Positions 30,601-42,155 of a DNA stretch of 64,000 nt are shown in pieces. The notes beneath the pieces are model-generated. The model saw only the letters and a list, made by a program, of their open reading frames with translations. It ran no database searches and was not told the origin of the DNA. This DNA is from Setomelanomma holmii (lineage: Eukaryota; Ascomycota; Dothideomycetes; Pleosporales; Phaeosphaeriaceae). Position 1 is the first letter of the stretch. Each line of letters begins with the position of its first letter. The DNA is taken from contig ML978206.1 in NCBI GenBank assembly GCA_010015745.1, positions 124,001-188,000 of the forward strand, given 5' to 3'. Made by a program: the position numbers and the translations under genes.

Positions 30601-32694
30601 GCAAGCATAGGAAGAAGCGGAAAGAGAATAATGCATTATGGCGTAACGGTTCATTCGGCTCTCGAAGCTGTGGGACATGTATATATGGAATACCACACAG
30701 TATGAGAGAGAAATATCCATCTATGCTACAACCTTCGACCAACGGGAACACAAGTTCAGGGAGACGTCAAAGGGTATATGTTTTGTGGTCCTACGTAAAA
30801 TTGCACCATGGAAGTGAGATCTGCGCTCATGCTTCTGGCGGATCACAATTGTGGATTGTCGTGCCGAGCACAAGGTGCGGAAGGTCATCTACAAGTTGGG
30901 ACCCGCGTATGATGGCTTTCGTTGCTAACGTTAAGCAGAGTGCGCTAATATTCTTGCGATATGCTCACGGAGCATAATTCACTGGCCTTGTTCACACCAT
31001 GCACGCATTCTCATGTGTCAGTAGACGAGTCTTCCTGTAGGTCTCTTTGGATCTTGGAGTTGTATTTAGAACGCCACTCCAGCAACGAATTGAAGGCAAA
31101 ATGTCCGAATGGTGCAGGAGGCCAGTCTATGACTGTGAGGACGATGATGCCAAAAGAACGACTGGAAGACTGCAAGTCAAGATCCGTCTGCATCGCTTGA
31201 GTTAACTATCGAAGCTAGAGTCTAGAACACGGAACACGGCGATATTTAGTGAAACCTGGCATGGAACACAACAAAACATCTCAACAGCATGACCATGTCC
31301 GAACATAAATTCACGCCAGCTTCTAGAATCTCTAACCTCATATTCCAACCCCCTTCTTACACGCACATACATCAAATGCATCTCTTCTTAACCCAAATCC
31401 ACATCACCCACACCTTTCCTTCCACCGAACAGCCATCCTCCCCCATGCGCCTCACAACCCACCCAACCGTCACCGCAGGACTTTGCTCCAACATCCCACC
31501 GGCGCCTCCTGCGCAAACAGGAAGCTGGTAATTGACCCCTTGCGGTTGACGGGAGGGGCCAACGGGCCGGACTTCAGGGATTAGGATCCTTGCGCATCCT
31601 TACGGGGCGAATGGAGTAGCCACCAACGAGGCTATGAGCCGTTGCGTTGAGGCGTCTGGACGTATTTTGATCTGAGTTAGATTCCTGCATTGTGGGTTGT
31701 ATTGCATTGTGTGAGTGGGGGCTGAACTGGACATTGATTGTAGTTGTGGTTGGATCCGCGTGCGTTGTTCCAGAATGGAAATGGAAACGTGGAACTTGAA
31801 CGCGAAGAATTGCATGTCTTTCGGCCGCATTACACTTCTTTCTCACAAGAGAAATGATGATCCGATGCAGTCTCGCGTTCCCAAGAGCTACTCACGCAAA
31901 TGCCAATCTCCATTCTACGCACCAGCTCATCGTATCGCATACCATCACCCATCATCTTCACTGTCCAGACCAAACAACCTCATCAACTCAGCACCGCCAC
32001 CAAGTTACCCATCTCTTTCGCTACCTAGGCCCTGAAAGCGGGCCGTTGCTGCACTGCATTCATACATACCAACGGCGCGCCATCGAACGTGCTCCACGCG
32101 TGGAATGTCACCAGGCGTCCCAGCGCAATTTGCCCCCGCGTAGGTGGGCGTGGGACCCTTACGAGGCTGGATACGCGAAGGTACGTACCTTGATCTAGAT
32201 GAGTGTGTGTTGGTAAGAGACGGACTGACAGACTCGCGAATGAGATGAGCGGTTGAGTGAGTCGGATAGATTGGACAAGGTGGTTCTGGATGTCGCTGAG
32301 CTGTGAGGAGATACGAGAGAGAATGAGCATAGCGGGAGGCATGAAGTCAAGAGCAGGTTAAGGGCAATAGTCCAATTTTGGGGTTGCAGTTGACTGTGTA
32401 GGTGAGACATTAGTGATATTGGTTCGAGGTGCCGTACCTGAAGCTGAATGTAGGTGAGATGTGAAGTCTTTTGGAAGTAAGCCATGTACCAAAGTATCCT
32501 TTGGAACTTTAGCGTGGCGATATTGGCTTTGGCTAGGCTCGAGTGTAAGTTCCTAATACATTCAGACTGCAACCAAGGGTTCTCCGCGTGGATGGCGTCA
32601 CGTTCGTTACCATGTCATGATTATCCCAGCCAGTGAAGGAGTTATGCCTTGTAAGTCTCATTTCGAGGACGTTTGGCTAATGGTCCGCTGGTGT
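30601..32694. other. Gene-poor region, left part
   Basis: About 2.1 kb. Several overlapping frames (for example 31574..31846 and 32025..32572 on the minus strand) are weakly protein-like, but none has a recognisable domain or a consistent splice path. I cannot support a gene. Confidence 0.45.
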
Positions 32695-35020
32695 TCAATA
32701 GAGCGCCACATGAACACGACTAACTTCGTAGTCCGTAGTTTGGTGTGAACGCTTCCTTCGTGGTGTGTACGAAAGCCTGATGTCATCTTCATATCTCGAA
32801 ACTTTGAATGTCAGCTCTTTGAACGCCGTCTGCGGCCCAAGATGAGCAGCACCTGGCCGAATGGATACGCGATGTTCGATGCCAGTCAATTGTGCTCCAT
32901 CAAACAAATAACCGTAAAGCATACGGAAAACCTCTCCTATTCCGCGCAGAACGATGTGAACTTCATCTCCAGGAGCTAGCGATCAGCCATCAATCGAGCT
33001 TCAAACCTACCGTAGAGTTTATGCAGATCCGTTGAATACGAGCGTGGCTGCAGCGATGATCTCTGGCACCACTGCATCGTGTGGCCGTTCTGGTCTGTTC
33101 CCTGCCAAGGCGGAGGTCAGAAAGATTGCACAAAATGTGAACGTTGTTCGACTGACTTTCGAACGTCAGTCCTAACTATCTCGCTTGTCATCAGGAAGGC
33201 CGACCAGCGATAGATTTGACCTGAGCAATCTAAGATACTCTGTGGTTGATAGATTCAGGATCTACTGAAGACGTTTCGTGTGCGATCGCAACAGGACGTG
33301 GAATCATCATTCTCGTAGCTATGCTTGCGATGTGTCAGAAAGATGGACTTCCAAGAGGCAGTCAGAAACGGTGGCCGTGACCGGTCATCGTTGTGGTTGA
33401 CGCAATACAAACGAGTAGCCATCATGACCGTGCATGACGATGCTTTCTCTATCTTCAGACACATTATTGGAGTCCACGTTGTGTCGGACTCGGGCAAGCC
33501 AGCCTAGGTGGGGTGCACAGGATGCTCGAGGATGCTCGAGGATGCTTATCTTGGTCGTACGAATCGGTGGTGCACGTGTTCGCATTGTAACCATTGCACA
33601 GTCTGGTATAGCGCTTGCGTGTTCCAACGATGTAAGAACGAGGACAGCCCGTATTTGTGCGGAGCCGGTAGTCATGCCGCAATCGCGCAACAGAAAGTCT
33701 CCAACTAGTTGGTAATAAGTCTCGAGGCCAACGATCTGGACGTTGCACCGTATGCCAAGTCTAGTACCGTGTAGCTTATCAATTTTTGTCACGTTGAGCG
33801 TTGGAGTGAGCAGGGGTTGGCCCGAGTCGACGCTGGCTAGCATCCAGCTTCCGTGGGTGGACCCTTAAGGAAAACTCCGAGCTCTAAGAGCTCCATGCAG
33901 GTACAAGCGCAAATGTTGTGGCCCCAAGACTGCTGGTTAATTCGAAGGACTTGGGCTAAGCACACAGTGCCTCCAAAAACGGTTCCATTCTGCTCTTGCA
34001 GGCGTTGTTTGACTTGTGTACCAGCGAGCTTGCAGAGTAGAGCCTGCCCATATTCAGACGCTATCGATTGTCCTCTTGACATGTTAGATGCGCTCAAGTG
34101 CGTCCAAAATGCTGGTTGGCCAAGTACCGGGCTGAAAAGATCGTCTCCACAAGCGTGGACGCCGCCAATATTGATCGCAAATCCAGCAGACGGGGTGGAG
34201 GATTGCCACCGTGAGGGGTAGATGGTAGCGCCCTCGCGTGGAGAATGAACGTCATCCGAGGGCGAAGGAAATGTTGAACAACCAGCGCTCCACGTCGCTA
34301 TACGTGAGACTTGGGGTACCCTGCTTCCATGTTGACAGTGAATGGACGGCCGGATAGACTCGTGCCGAGGCGGTCAGCGTCACTGCAGGTCCCAGGAGAA
34401 CTGCATTGGAGGAGTCCTATGAATGGTGGATACGCGACGTGGTCCTGCAGACGGAAGTAGTGGTGAACGGCGTTGGTGTAGTTCGTGAGAAGAAGCCTTG
34501 TGTGAGGCTAACGTCATAGGCTTCATGCAGTGTGATGCTCTTACCACTGGCTCTTTCCTCGTTGAATATCGGAACACACCTCCTCCGATCACCGCCCTGC
34601 TTCTGTAGCAGCACCACAAGCATGCCGTAAGCACCAAAAATGGACGCGAGATACACCGCATTACGAGTGTTGGGGCATGATCTGACGTGGTCTTCCTATC
34701 GCCAGCCTCTTCGTATAGTCCTACAAGAGCCTATTAGGAACCCAGCTCTCACTCGTCCGTCAAGCTCTCAGCCGCCTAGCACTAACATGTGCTCACTTTC
34801 CAGGGTGCTGCACCGTGGCGTCGAGCCGTTCGGGAGCGACAAATTCATGCCAGGATCTGGCTAGGTGGCAGCGAAGTGCGGCTGGCGATGAGGCGCTTTC
34901 AACAGGTCGCACTCAGTGCTTTTGCCAGTCCATCTTGTAATGTTTCCCCCCACGTTACCACCTAGGACGGAACCCAGACGAGCATTTTGGGACGGCTGGT
35001 ACGTCGACCAACCAACAGTG
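32695..35020 (-). pseudogene. Decayed multi-exon gene of unrecognised family
   Basis: Reading the minus strand from 35.02 to 32.70 kb gives long protein-like stretches that change frame. They include ARLGSVLGGNVGGNITRW and MNLSLPNGSTPRCSTLES around 34.8-35.0 kb; YLASIFGAYGMLVVLLQKQG at about 34.64 kb, then SITLHEAYDVSLTQGFF; FTVNMEAGYPKS at about 34.32 kb; a 130-codon open stretch at 33.84-34.23 kb (SRGQSIASEYGQALLCKLAG, VCLAQVLRINQQSW); PLLTPTLNVTKIDKLHGTRL at about 33.8 kb; and PGDEVHIVLRGIGEVFRMLY down to 32695. Breaks include TAG at 34861-34863, a frameshift near 34.49 kb and a 10-bp tandem duplication at 33521. Hydrophobic runs and N-glycosylation-like sites suggest a membrane protein. 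Some breaks could be unrecognised introns. Confidence 0.5.
33521..33546. repeat. 10-bp tandem duplication inside the decayed gene
   Basis: The unit gatgctcgag occurs twice in full (33521-33540) plus gatgct. The extra 10 bp shifts the minus-strand frame of the relic at 32695-35020. Confidence 0.8.
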
Positions 35021-37279
35021 TGTCAAACCGATAACATCAAGAGCAGGTGCACCTTCTTCCTTTGGCGCTTGTCATACGTTCTTCAGCGACTACTTGGTGA
35101 CACAGCGGCTGAGAGAACTTCACTCAACTTCGACGTGACACGAGCCGATAAGTGTCGCGTGGGCGCAACATGCTCAATTGCAACGTTGACGAAGCGAGCC
35201 TCGAGAGTCCGCTTCGCTGGCCGTACGACCATGCTGTGATTCACGATGCCTGTGCATTCTCAATTGCTAGTGCATCTGCATACGCGAGCAGCACAATGGA
35301 CGACACAAGTCAGCACGACTGCTATCTATCATGAGAGCGCCGCAATGAACATGCTGGAGGCATTCGGCGTTTGAGACCAACTGCTGGGTTCGCTGGAGAT
35401 CTTTCCGCGCCTCTTCAACATCTGTTCGGTCGCCTTGCTGGCCCACATAGGGCCTCTGTCGATCGGAACATGTGAGTAAGGCGGGGTATGCCCTTGAATT
35501 CGGCCCTCTGTACACGTCGCGGCAGACTGCGGGCCTTTTTGTGGTTGTTTCAAGTTCCGCCTGGGTCGACCCACCTGCAATGTTGAGCGAAGATTGCCCT
35601 GAGCGTTGTTTCAAGCCAAAAAGAGGAAACATTTTGTTTCCCCTCAAATGTGCACACGATTCTGATTTTCAGATTTGCTCATGGGCGGCAAAAGAGAGGT
35701 TCTTCACATTCGAGACACGGGAGACCTGGACTCTTTTCGCTTGCACAAATTTCAACAATCTCGAGGTAGCATCCGTGCTTGAGGATGGAGCTCAACGCAT
35801 TATGCACGACCTTCAGGCCTGAACCTGGATCACGGTTGCAGGTACACGCGCCCGTGTCCGCCTTGACCAATCGCGGCAACTGCTCGGCACCAACACGCCG
35901 CTCTTGCGCTACAAAATTCTGTCGTTCACTGATGAACTATGCCGTTGTGTAAGGCAGTATCTTCTACATGCGGCGGGAGCTGACATGTCGAGGCACAACG
36001 AAATCCCAAGGAGCTTATTGTGCAACAACAAGGGGCTGATATGATGCCTTTTGCTTGTACCACCTACCTGCAGCCGGCACTTGAGCACTTTGAAAGTCGC
36101 GTTCCTGCAAAGCGGGCCTTGCAGTGGCCCCAGTTCTGCTGCATCATTTACCCGTTTATTCGCTGAGACAGCCAATGAGATGCTAGCATCACAACCCCTG
36201 CAATGTTTATATTACCTTCCGTCGACCTGTCGGGCTGCAGCTCTGATGCGCACTGGCTTGTGCAACGGTGCACTCGAGCATTTAGGATCCTTGTCTCCGC
36301 TACCTTCAGCCACTAACGATTGTGCAGACGCTGTCTTTCAGTAGCAAACACCCATGTCCTTCTTGCGTGCAGCGAGCCCTGTCCCTGCTCATTCTGGATG
36401 TCACTAACCTTGGTGGACCGCGCTGAGCACTATCCATCTCCCTCCACAAGCTCGCCGACGACTGTGTACGCTCGCCACGCACGTACATAGTGTGGTCCCT
36501 ACGCTTGCTGACACCATGCTTTCTCCAAAAGCCTCATCACCCCAGGTCCACGACATTCGCCACGAGACACAACGACGTCCATCACAGATTGCTCCATCAT
36601 CTTACTTGAGGATTGAGGGAAGCCTCTTGAGTGCCTTGGATTCTTCCATATACCATCCGTGCCACTATTCAACCCAACTCTCACTATTAGCCGACGCGTA
36701 CACCTCGCTTCTCTGACGAGTGCAACACATCCTCGTCAGATTACTACACCAACATACGGCATCCATTTATTTCAGCCGTTGCTATAGGACACTGTGCAGT
36801 GTCGCGTCCGTGAACCACGACTTCCGTGGTCTCGTCTTTTCTGCAGGCAGGTCAATCATCTTACCAGGTGCGCATAGAACATTTCGCATGTCATAGCAAT
36901 TCGCCGTCCCCTTGCGGAAAATTTGCCATTCGCGTCTTTCATGCCTTCTTTTTCCCTCACCTTGTCGCTTTCCCGTCAACCCTGCTTGTTCACTCTCAGG
37001 TCCCGAGGCTGCATAGAAATCTCGCGCAAGGGCCACTACTGACATATCCGTCATTAGTTCCACACCGACCGTGACTCTTATAACATCCGAGCTAGCGTGC
37101 GCGACAGGATTCCCCAAGATATTGTGCTTGTCGATTCCTTCTCGGACATCTCGATGGTCGCGAGGAACATCATTTCTGCCGGCCAGTCGCGGGTCCTTGC
37201 ATGCTATATACAAGCATTGCCCGACATTCCAGCTCAGCTCTAGGCCAATACTCCCGGAGTTATTGATAGCTGAAAAGCG
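35021..37279. other. Gene-poor region, right part
   Basis: About 2.3 kb without a supportable gene. Short ORFs on both strands show no known domain. The last few hundred bases should contain the promoter and 5' UTR of the CRIB gene. Confidence 0.45.
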
Positions 37280-39940
37280 ATGTTCGTGTCTCATAAGAGT
37301 GACGCCTCACCACAATCCGGCCAAACGTCTATGGAATTCCCGGTCGGTGCTGTTCCTCCTGCTTCATCCTCGGATCCCTGGAACGCTCAAAGCCTTGACG
37401 ACTCCACTAATGGCGCAACACAATTGCCTGAACAAAGGCACAGGGCTTACTCAGGGAAACGAATCTCTGTGTTTAATTTGAGAGCTAGGAGCAACACTGC
37501 GACAAGCACAATCTCTTCATTCACGTCTCTCAGTCCTTCTAGCATGGCTCGAGGGGAAGCACCGCGACCTGGGTCGCCCTTTGTCTTCCTTCCAGAGGGG
37601 TCTCATGGCCCTGTAGAGCAATCTGGGTATCGCAAGTCTCTGTTTCGTGGGATGAAAGGAAAGAGATTAAGCGAATCGGTGTCGTCCAGCATGATTGTGA
37701 CTGAGTTTCAAGAGATGGACGTTGGCGACAAAAGGACGTCGGTGTTGCGGAAGGCTAAGAGGCGAAACAATCAATCCGAGGCTCCCTGTAAGTGCCATAT
37801 ATACGGGTCAAACACGCGTCAGGGCTCGCTGACAGTCATAGCTCAAAGTCTTAAAAGTCGTATCTCCAGTCCTTTCGGATTCCAACACCTCACGCACACC
37901 GATCGACACAACTTTGCCGCCGTTGCGCAGACCTCTGGTGACAAGCTGGCTCCTGGATTTCGAGAAGTGCACTCGTCACAACAGCCTGGAGACGATCCGT
38001 CCGGATCAGGAGGGAGCGATCTGCACTTTGACAATTTCTCTTCTGACAATTTGTTGGCTCAAGGACATCGATCACCAACTTCAATGAGCTTTGGATCGCC
38101 GCCACAAAGCCCAGAAAGAAATCGCAGATTGCAACAGGCGGACTCAGCCCCGCATGGACAAGCGTCGAGACCAGCTCTTCGCTTGACTAGATCCGTTGAA
38201 AGTTTTAGCCAACCAGGCGTCTTGCATCGCAACCACCGGCACTCACAGTCAGTTGTAGCGCCTCCTCGGTTGTTGTCGCTTCAATCTCTAGCATCCATTA
38301 ACGACGTGCCCGAAGAATTCCCGCCACAGAGGCAGAACAGACAACCAAATGGGAGATCGCGGTCGAAACGAGAGTCCGGGATTTGGGATTCTTTCTCGCT
38401 GGCCGCTGCAGCTACTGAGCCTCACTTGCCTGGTATCAGGGACGACTCGATATATGTTGGCCACGCGCTCACGACACCTGACGATACCGCCATACAAGCT
38501 ATGACACCGCCTTTTAGCCCCAGTCTCGATGATGTTGCAGAGGAACCCGAACGATATGTTCGTCCTAGACCTGCGCCTGCACCACCATTGAGAAGTCCCA
38601 CGACGCCTGGATCGCCAAGTTTCGATTCCACTATTTTCAATCATCAACGGTCACCTAACGCGAGGTCTCGAAGTCGGGGTAACTCGCATTCGTCACCACG
38701 CTCATTCAGTCAGAGGCCACTCCATTCTCGCCCTTCATCGCAGATGTCCGACACTCTGGGTTCATCAGATCTGGTTCGAAGAGCGTCTGTCCGAAGGCCT
38801 TCCGCCAATCGAAGAAAGTCCAACACTTGGCGCGCACCAGAAGAGTCATGGGAAGAAGACATCGATTATATTTACGAACATGCTCTGGAGGCAGACTGTG
38901 ACTTTGATTGGGATCGCGCATCCGAAGAAGAGACCAGCAACAGCCCGCAAAGAAGTGCATCAGGACGCCAAGCCAGTCAACGACCTGCGCAGACGCTACA
39001 AGCGCCCTTCAACCCTCCGGCTCGACACCAGTCGAGTGACTTTCGCGCGTCGCTGCTAGTGCCTAGCGCCGTTAGAACCCCCGATTTAGAGCCTGCCTCC
39101 GCTACATCTGCATCCACTATGGAAGCGGCTCTTAAAACCCCCAATGATCCTTTCCATCGTAGCTCGGTCAATAGCATGGGTGGTTTCATCGATCCCTCTC
39201 TACTCGTCCCACAGGACTACAAGGAAGACCGAGAGCATATGTACGAGGACTTACTGAATGACTACGAAGATTCAGAGCGTCATTTTCCTATGCTTGATCC
39301 ACGACATAGTTCCACCAGCTCTGCTCGTAGTAGACGAAGCTCTTACGACAGCAGCCTCATCTCCTCCGCTCAGAGCTCCGGTCTTTGGAGTTCTCCTGTT
39401 CGTCGCTCCGCAAGTTCTGCTGGAAGCGTACCCGACCTCGTACCTTCCCGACGTACTCGGCGTGATCTCAGTTTCAGTCTGGTAGTAGACCAGATGTCTG
39501 AGTCAATCGCGTCTCTGTCGCATCTCGACGAGGAGAAGGAGGATGATGATGTAACACCACCCGGACGTGTGCTTGAGAATCGCACCTTCTTCCCATCTGA
39601 TGACGAAGAAAAAGAGTCAGACACGCAGAAGACATCAATCGAAGATGAACTCCGGGCATCTCTTGAGCTCGCGTGCCGTGGTTCGCAGCGCGAGAGCGAG
39701 AAGGCACACTCGTCCAACGTCGCTCACAACAATTCACAGTGCTCAACGCACGCACCTACACGTCATCGAAAGCAGGCCATGTCCGACGGGGCCGCAAAGC
39801 TTCTTGATCAAATTTCAGCCACATCTGAGACTCAGCATAAGCCGTCCCGCAACCGGGCCGCGACCACGTCCGCAAGGTCGCCCATGTTGAGCTTGTTTCC
39901 CGCACCACCTCGCAATTCGCCCACGCCAAACAGGATGTAA
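37280..39940 (+). CDS. CRIB (p21-Rho-binding) domain protein
   Basis: Best model join(37280..37787,37842..39940), 868 residues. The 54-bp intron (GTAAGT...CATAG) is a multiple of three without stops, so an unspliced 886-residue form is also possible. After the splice, SRISSPFGFQHLTHTDRHNF (about 175-194) matches the CRIB consensus ISxPxxFxHxxHxxxxxF that binds GTP-loaded Cdc42/Rac. Most of the protein is Ser/Pro/Arg-rich and disordered. A second conserved block, WRAPEESWEEDIDYIYEHAL followed by EADCDFDWD (about 500-530), is characteristic of this fungal family. Several S/T-P and basic-S sites suggest phosphorylation. A role in polarity signalling downstream of Cdc42 is inference from the CRIB motif. 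Confidence 0.82.
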   Translation: MFVSHKSDASPQSGQTSMEFPVGAVPPASSSDPWNAQSLDDSTNGATQLPEQRHRAYSGKRISVFNLRARSNTATSTISSFTSLSPSSMARGEAPRPGSPFVFLPEGSHGPVEQSGYRKSLFRGMKGKRLSESVSSSMIVTEFQEMDVGDKRTSVLRKAKRRNNQSEAPCKCHIYGSNTRQGSLTVIAQSLKSRISSPFGFQHLTHTDRHNFAAVAQTSGDKLAPGFREVHSSQQPGDDPSGSGGSDLHFDNFSSDNLLAQGHRSPTSMSFGSPPQSPERNRRLQQADSAPHGQASRPALRLTRSVESFSQPGVLHRNHRHSQSVVAPPRLLSLQSLASINDVPEEFPPQRQNRQPNGRSRSKRESGIWDSFSLAAAATEPHLPGIRDDSIYVGHALTTPDDTAIQAMTPPFSPSLDDVAEEPERYVRPRPAPAPPLRSPTTPGSPSFDSTIFNHQRSPNARSRSRGNSHSSPRSFSQRPLHSRPSSQMSDTLGSSDLVRRASVRRPSANRRKSNTWRAPEESWEEDIDYIYEHALEADCDFDWDRASEEETSNSPQRSASGRQASQRPAQTLQAPFNPPARHQSSDFRASLLVPSAVRTPDLEPASATSASTMEAALKTPNDPFHRSSVNSMGGFIDPSLLVPQDYKEDREHMYEDLLNDYEDSERHFPMLDPRHSSTSSARSRRSSYDSSLISSAQSSGLWSSPVRRSASSAGSVPDLVPSRRTRRDLSFSLVVDQMSESIASLSHLDEEKEDDDVTPPGRVLENRTFFPSDDEEKESDTQKTSIEDELRASLELACRGSQRESEKAHSSNVAHNNSQCSTHAPTRHRKQAMSDGAAKLLDQISATSETQHKPSRNRAATTSARSPMLSLFPAPPRNSPTPNRM

Positions 39941-42155
39941 TAGTTCGTCCTACATCTGGCCATTGGGTCAAATCCATTCTTCAATCGGAATATGGCTGGA
40001 CCATGCCTCGACATACACAATCACGATAAATGCTACATATCTTCGGTGTACATATTCACGATTCACGCGTTTTCCGAACAGCGCTAGCCGCTCCTCAACC
40101 TTGATCTAATTGTCCTTTCGATAGAAGAAAAAGCACCGCATGGGAGTTCATATTTCATACACGTTGTCTAGTTCTATTTTCATTGTTTGGCTATCTCCTT
40201 TCACATCTCGAGCAGCTTTTGCACTCTTAGAATCTCCCTATAGACGTCCGCTCTACCCGGCCCAAACATTTCCTTTGTCAACAAGGTGGCTAGTGGAGCC
40301 CGGTGTGCAGGAGTCGCAGGAAAACCTTGGTGCCTAATGACTTTGGGGTTTTTAGGGAAGGATGGTGGAGCTGGGGCTTGCCCTCCTCGCAGGACAGTTG
40401 CTTTGCAGTCATACTCAGAAAAAGTAATCACAATGTTTACTTACACATACCACCAGACTTTGCACGATCTTCCACTATCTTGTGCCCCTTTGTGCTCTCT
40501 AATCGAACAACTCACCTTACACACTCGCTACACCTTCCCTCCCACGTACTTGACAACGCGCACGTTCATCTCACCTGCTGCACCACGATCGCGTGCAACA
40601 CACGCCTCGCGCCACGCTTTCATCATCCGACGCCACGCGCTATGATCCCCACGGCCCCTACCGCCCCTTGCGCACCACTTGCACCTTCAATCTCGCGCCT
40701 CGCGCATGCTTCGCGGCAGCCGGCTCCACGTGCCCGTTCTCCTGATTGGCGCGCACGTGCGTCGACGCTAGTGTTACAGATCTGCGACACGAGCTCGATC
40801 GCTACCTCGGGACGTTTTGGCGAAAATGAGATGATGGAAATGATGGGAACGAGAAGGACTGTGGCTGGTCACGTCGTGGCTTGATGTAAGTGTGCTGATG
40901 AAGTGGTTCTCGACTTTTGAGACGGGATGGGTGTTGTTGGACTCGGCACGAATTAAGAACGTGTCTGTGTTGGTAAAGTCCAGATCGAACGATCGGCGGA
41001 AACTCGTCGATATGAGCGGTGGAGGAGCACAACTTCATGTTGATCATTCGATGGGGCACAAAGCATGTTGTGCCTTGTTATCCATGTCGCGAAGCCGATT
41101 GCAAGTGTTCTGCTGAAGCAGTCTTTTGATGAGTGACTACTGCACGCGAACATGATGCAGGTGTCTTTCTGCCATATTGCAGCGTGTGTTGATGCACATA
41201 ATTGACACGACGCGCGAGCGCGATCATAACAGCACAGTCCGCGTGAGTTTCGCGTCTTGTGTTGTTTCTATCCTTGTCGAAGATGCATACTTCCATGTGC
41301 ACTCGGCATTCCCTTCCAAGTGAGGGTGAGGCAACAAGTCGGACCGTGCGACTAGTATACAATCGCACTCGCAATAATTGCGGCCGTGCTGAGCGAACAA
41401 GGCGGCACTGTGGACCAGCGCTTAAAATAGAATCCAGGGAAGCGAAGTAAAGCATTATCCAGTTTGAAAAAAGGTATACGTGCCATCATATGATAACACG
41501 AGTTCCGTAAAAGGAAGCACCCCAGATCTGTATAATCATGGATCATTGGTATATCAACGTGTCTGGACTGCCGACGCCGGTCCTGAATATCCATCTACCC
41601 TACGCGTCTAATGCATACGGCTACGCATGCCCCTACCGTGCGCAATATAGCTATGCCGCGCTAGCCCAGTGCAATAAGTGCAGGGCAACGAAGAAGGATC
41701 GCCCGGGAAAGACCTTGAAGCTGTGGTCCTGCACGTTAAGTCAAGGAACAGCACGATTTACATGACGGGGCCGTTATGTGTCAAATTCTGGAGCCGTTGG
41801 AAGGGATTCGCTTGCCGGACAATGTGTATATATGCCATGGCATGGCGGCTTACCGAGTCCATTCTGCTGATGCTGCATGCCAATTAGATATCCGGGCCTT
41901 GCGGTGAGGCGAAGGGAACTCGTCGGTGCAGGCGCTGCGGCTGAGAATGACGGATAGATTATAATTTCCATGCGTTGAAGGAGGCAGAACGGTGATATCG
42001 ATGGGCGGATGTATGCGTGAAGACGAAATGGGATGTACATGATCGAGTTGAGAAGTAATTCAGAAGCGAGATGCTCGTGTTAAGCTGGGTATACTCAGCC
42101 TGAATGACTTGGACAGCCTCGCGAAGGACATGGAAACGCCACACATGCGAGCTGT
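39941..42155. other. Intergenic region, no gene recognised
   Basis: About 2.2 kb between the CRIB gene and the HisRS pseudogene. Short ORFs on both strands (longest 193 codons at 40303) have biased, repetitive composition and no domain. Confidence 0.5.
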
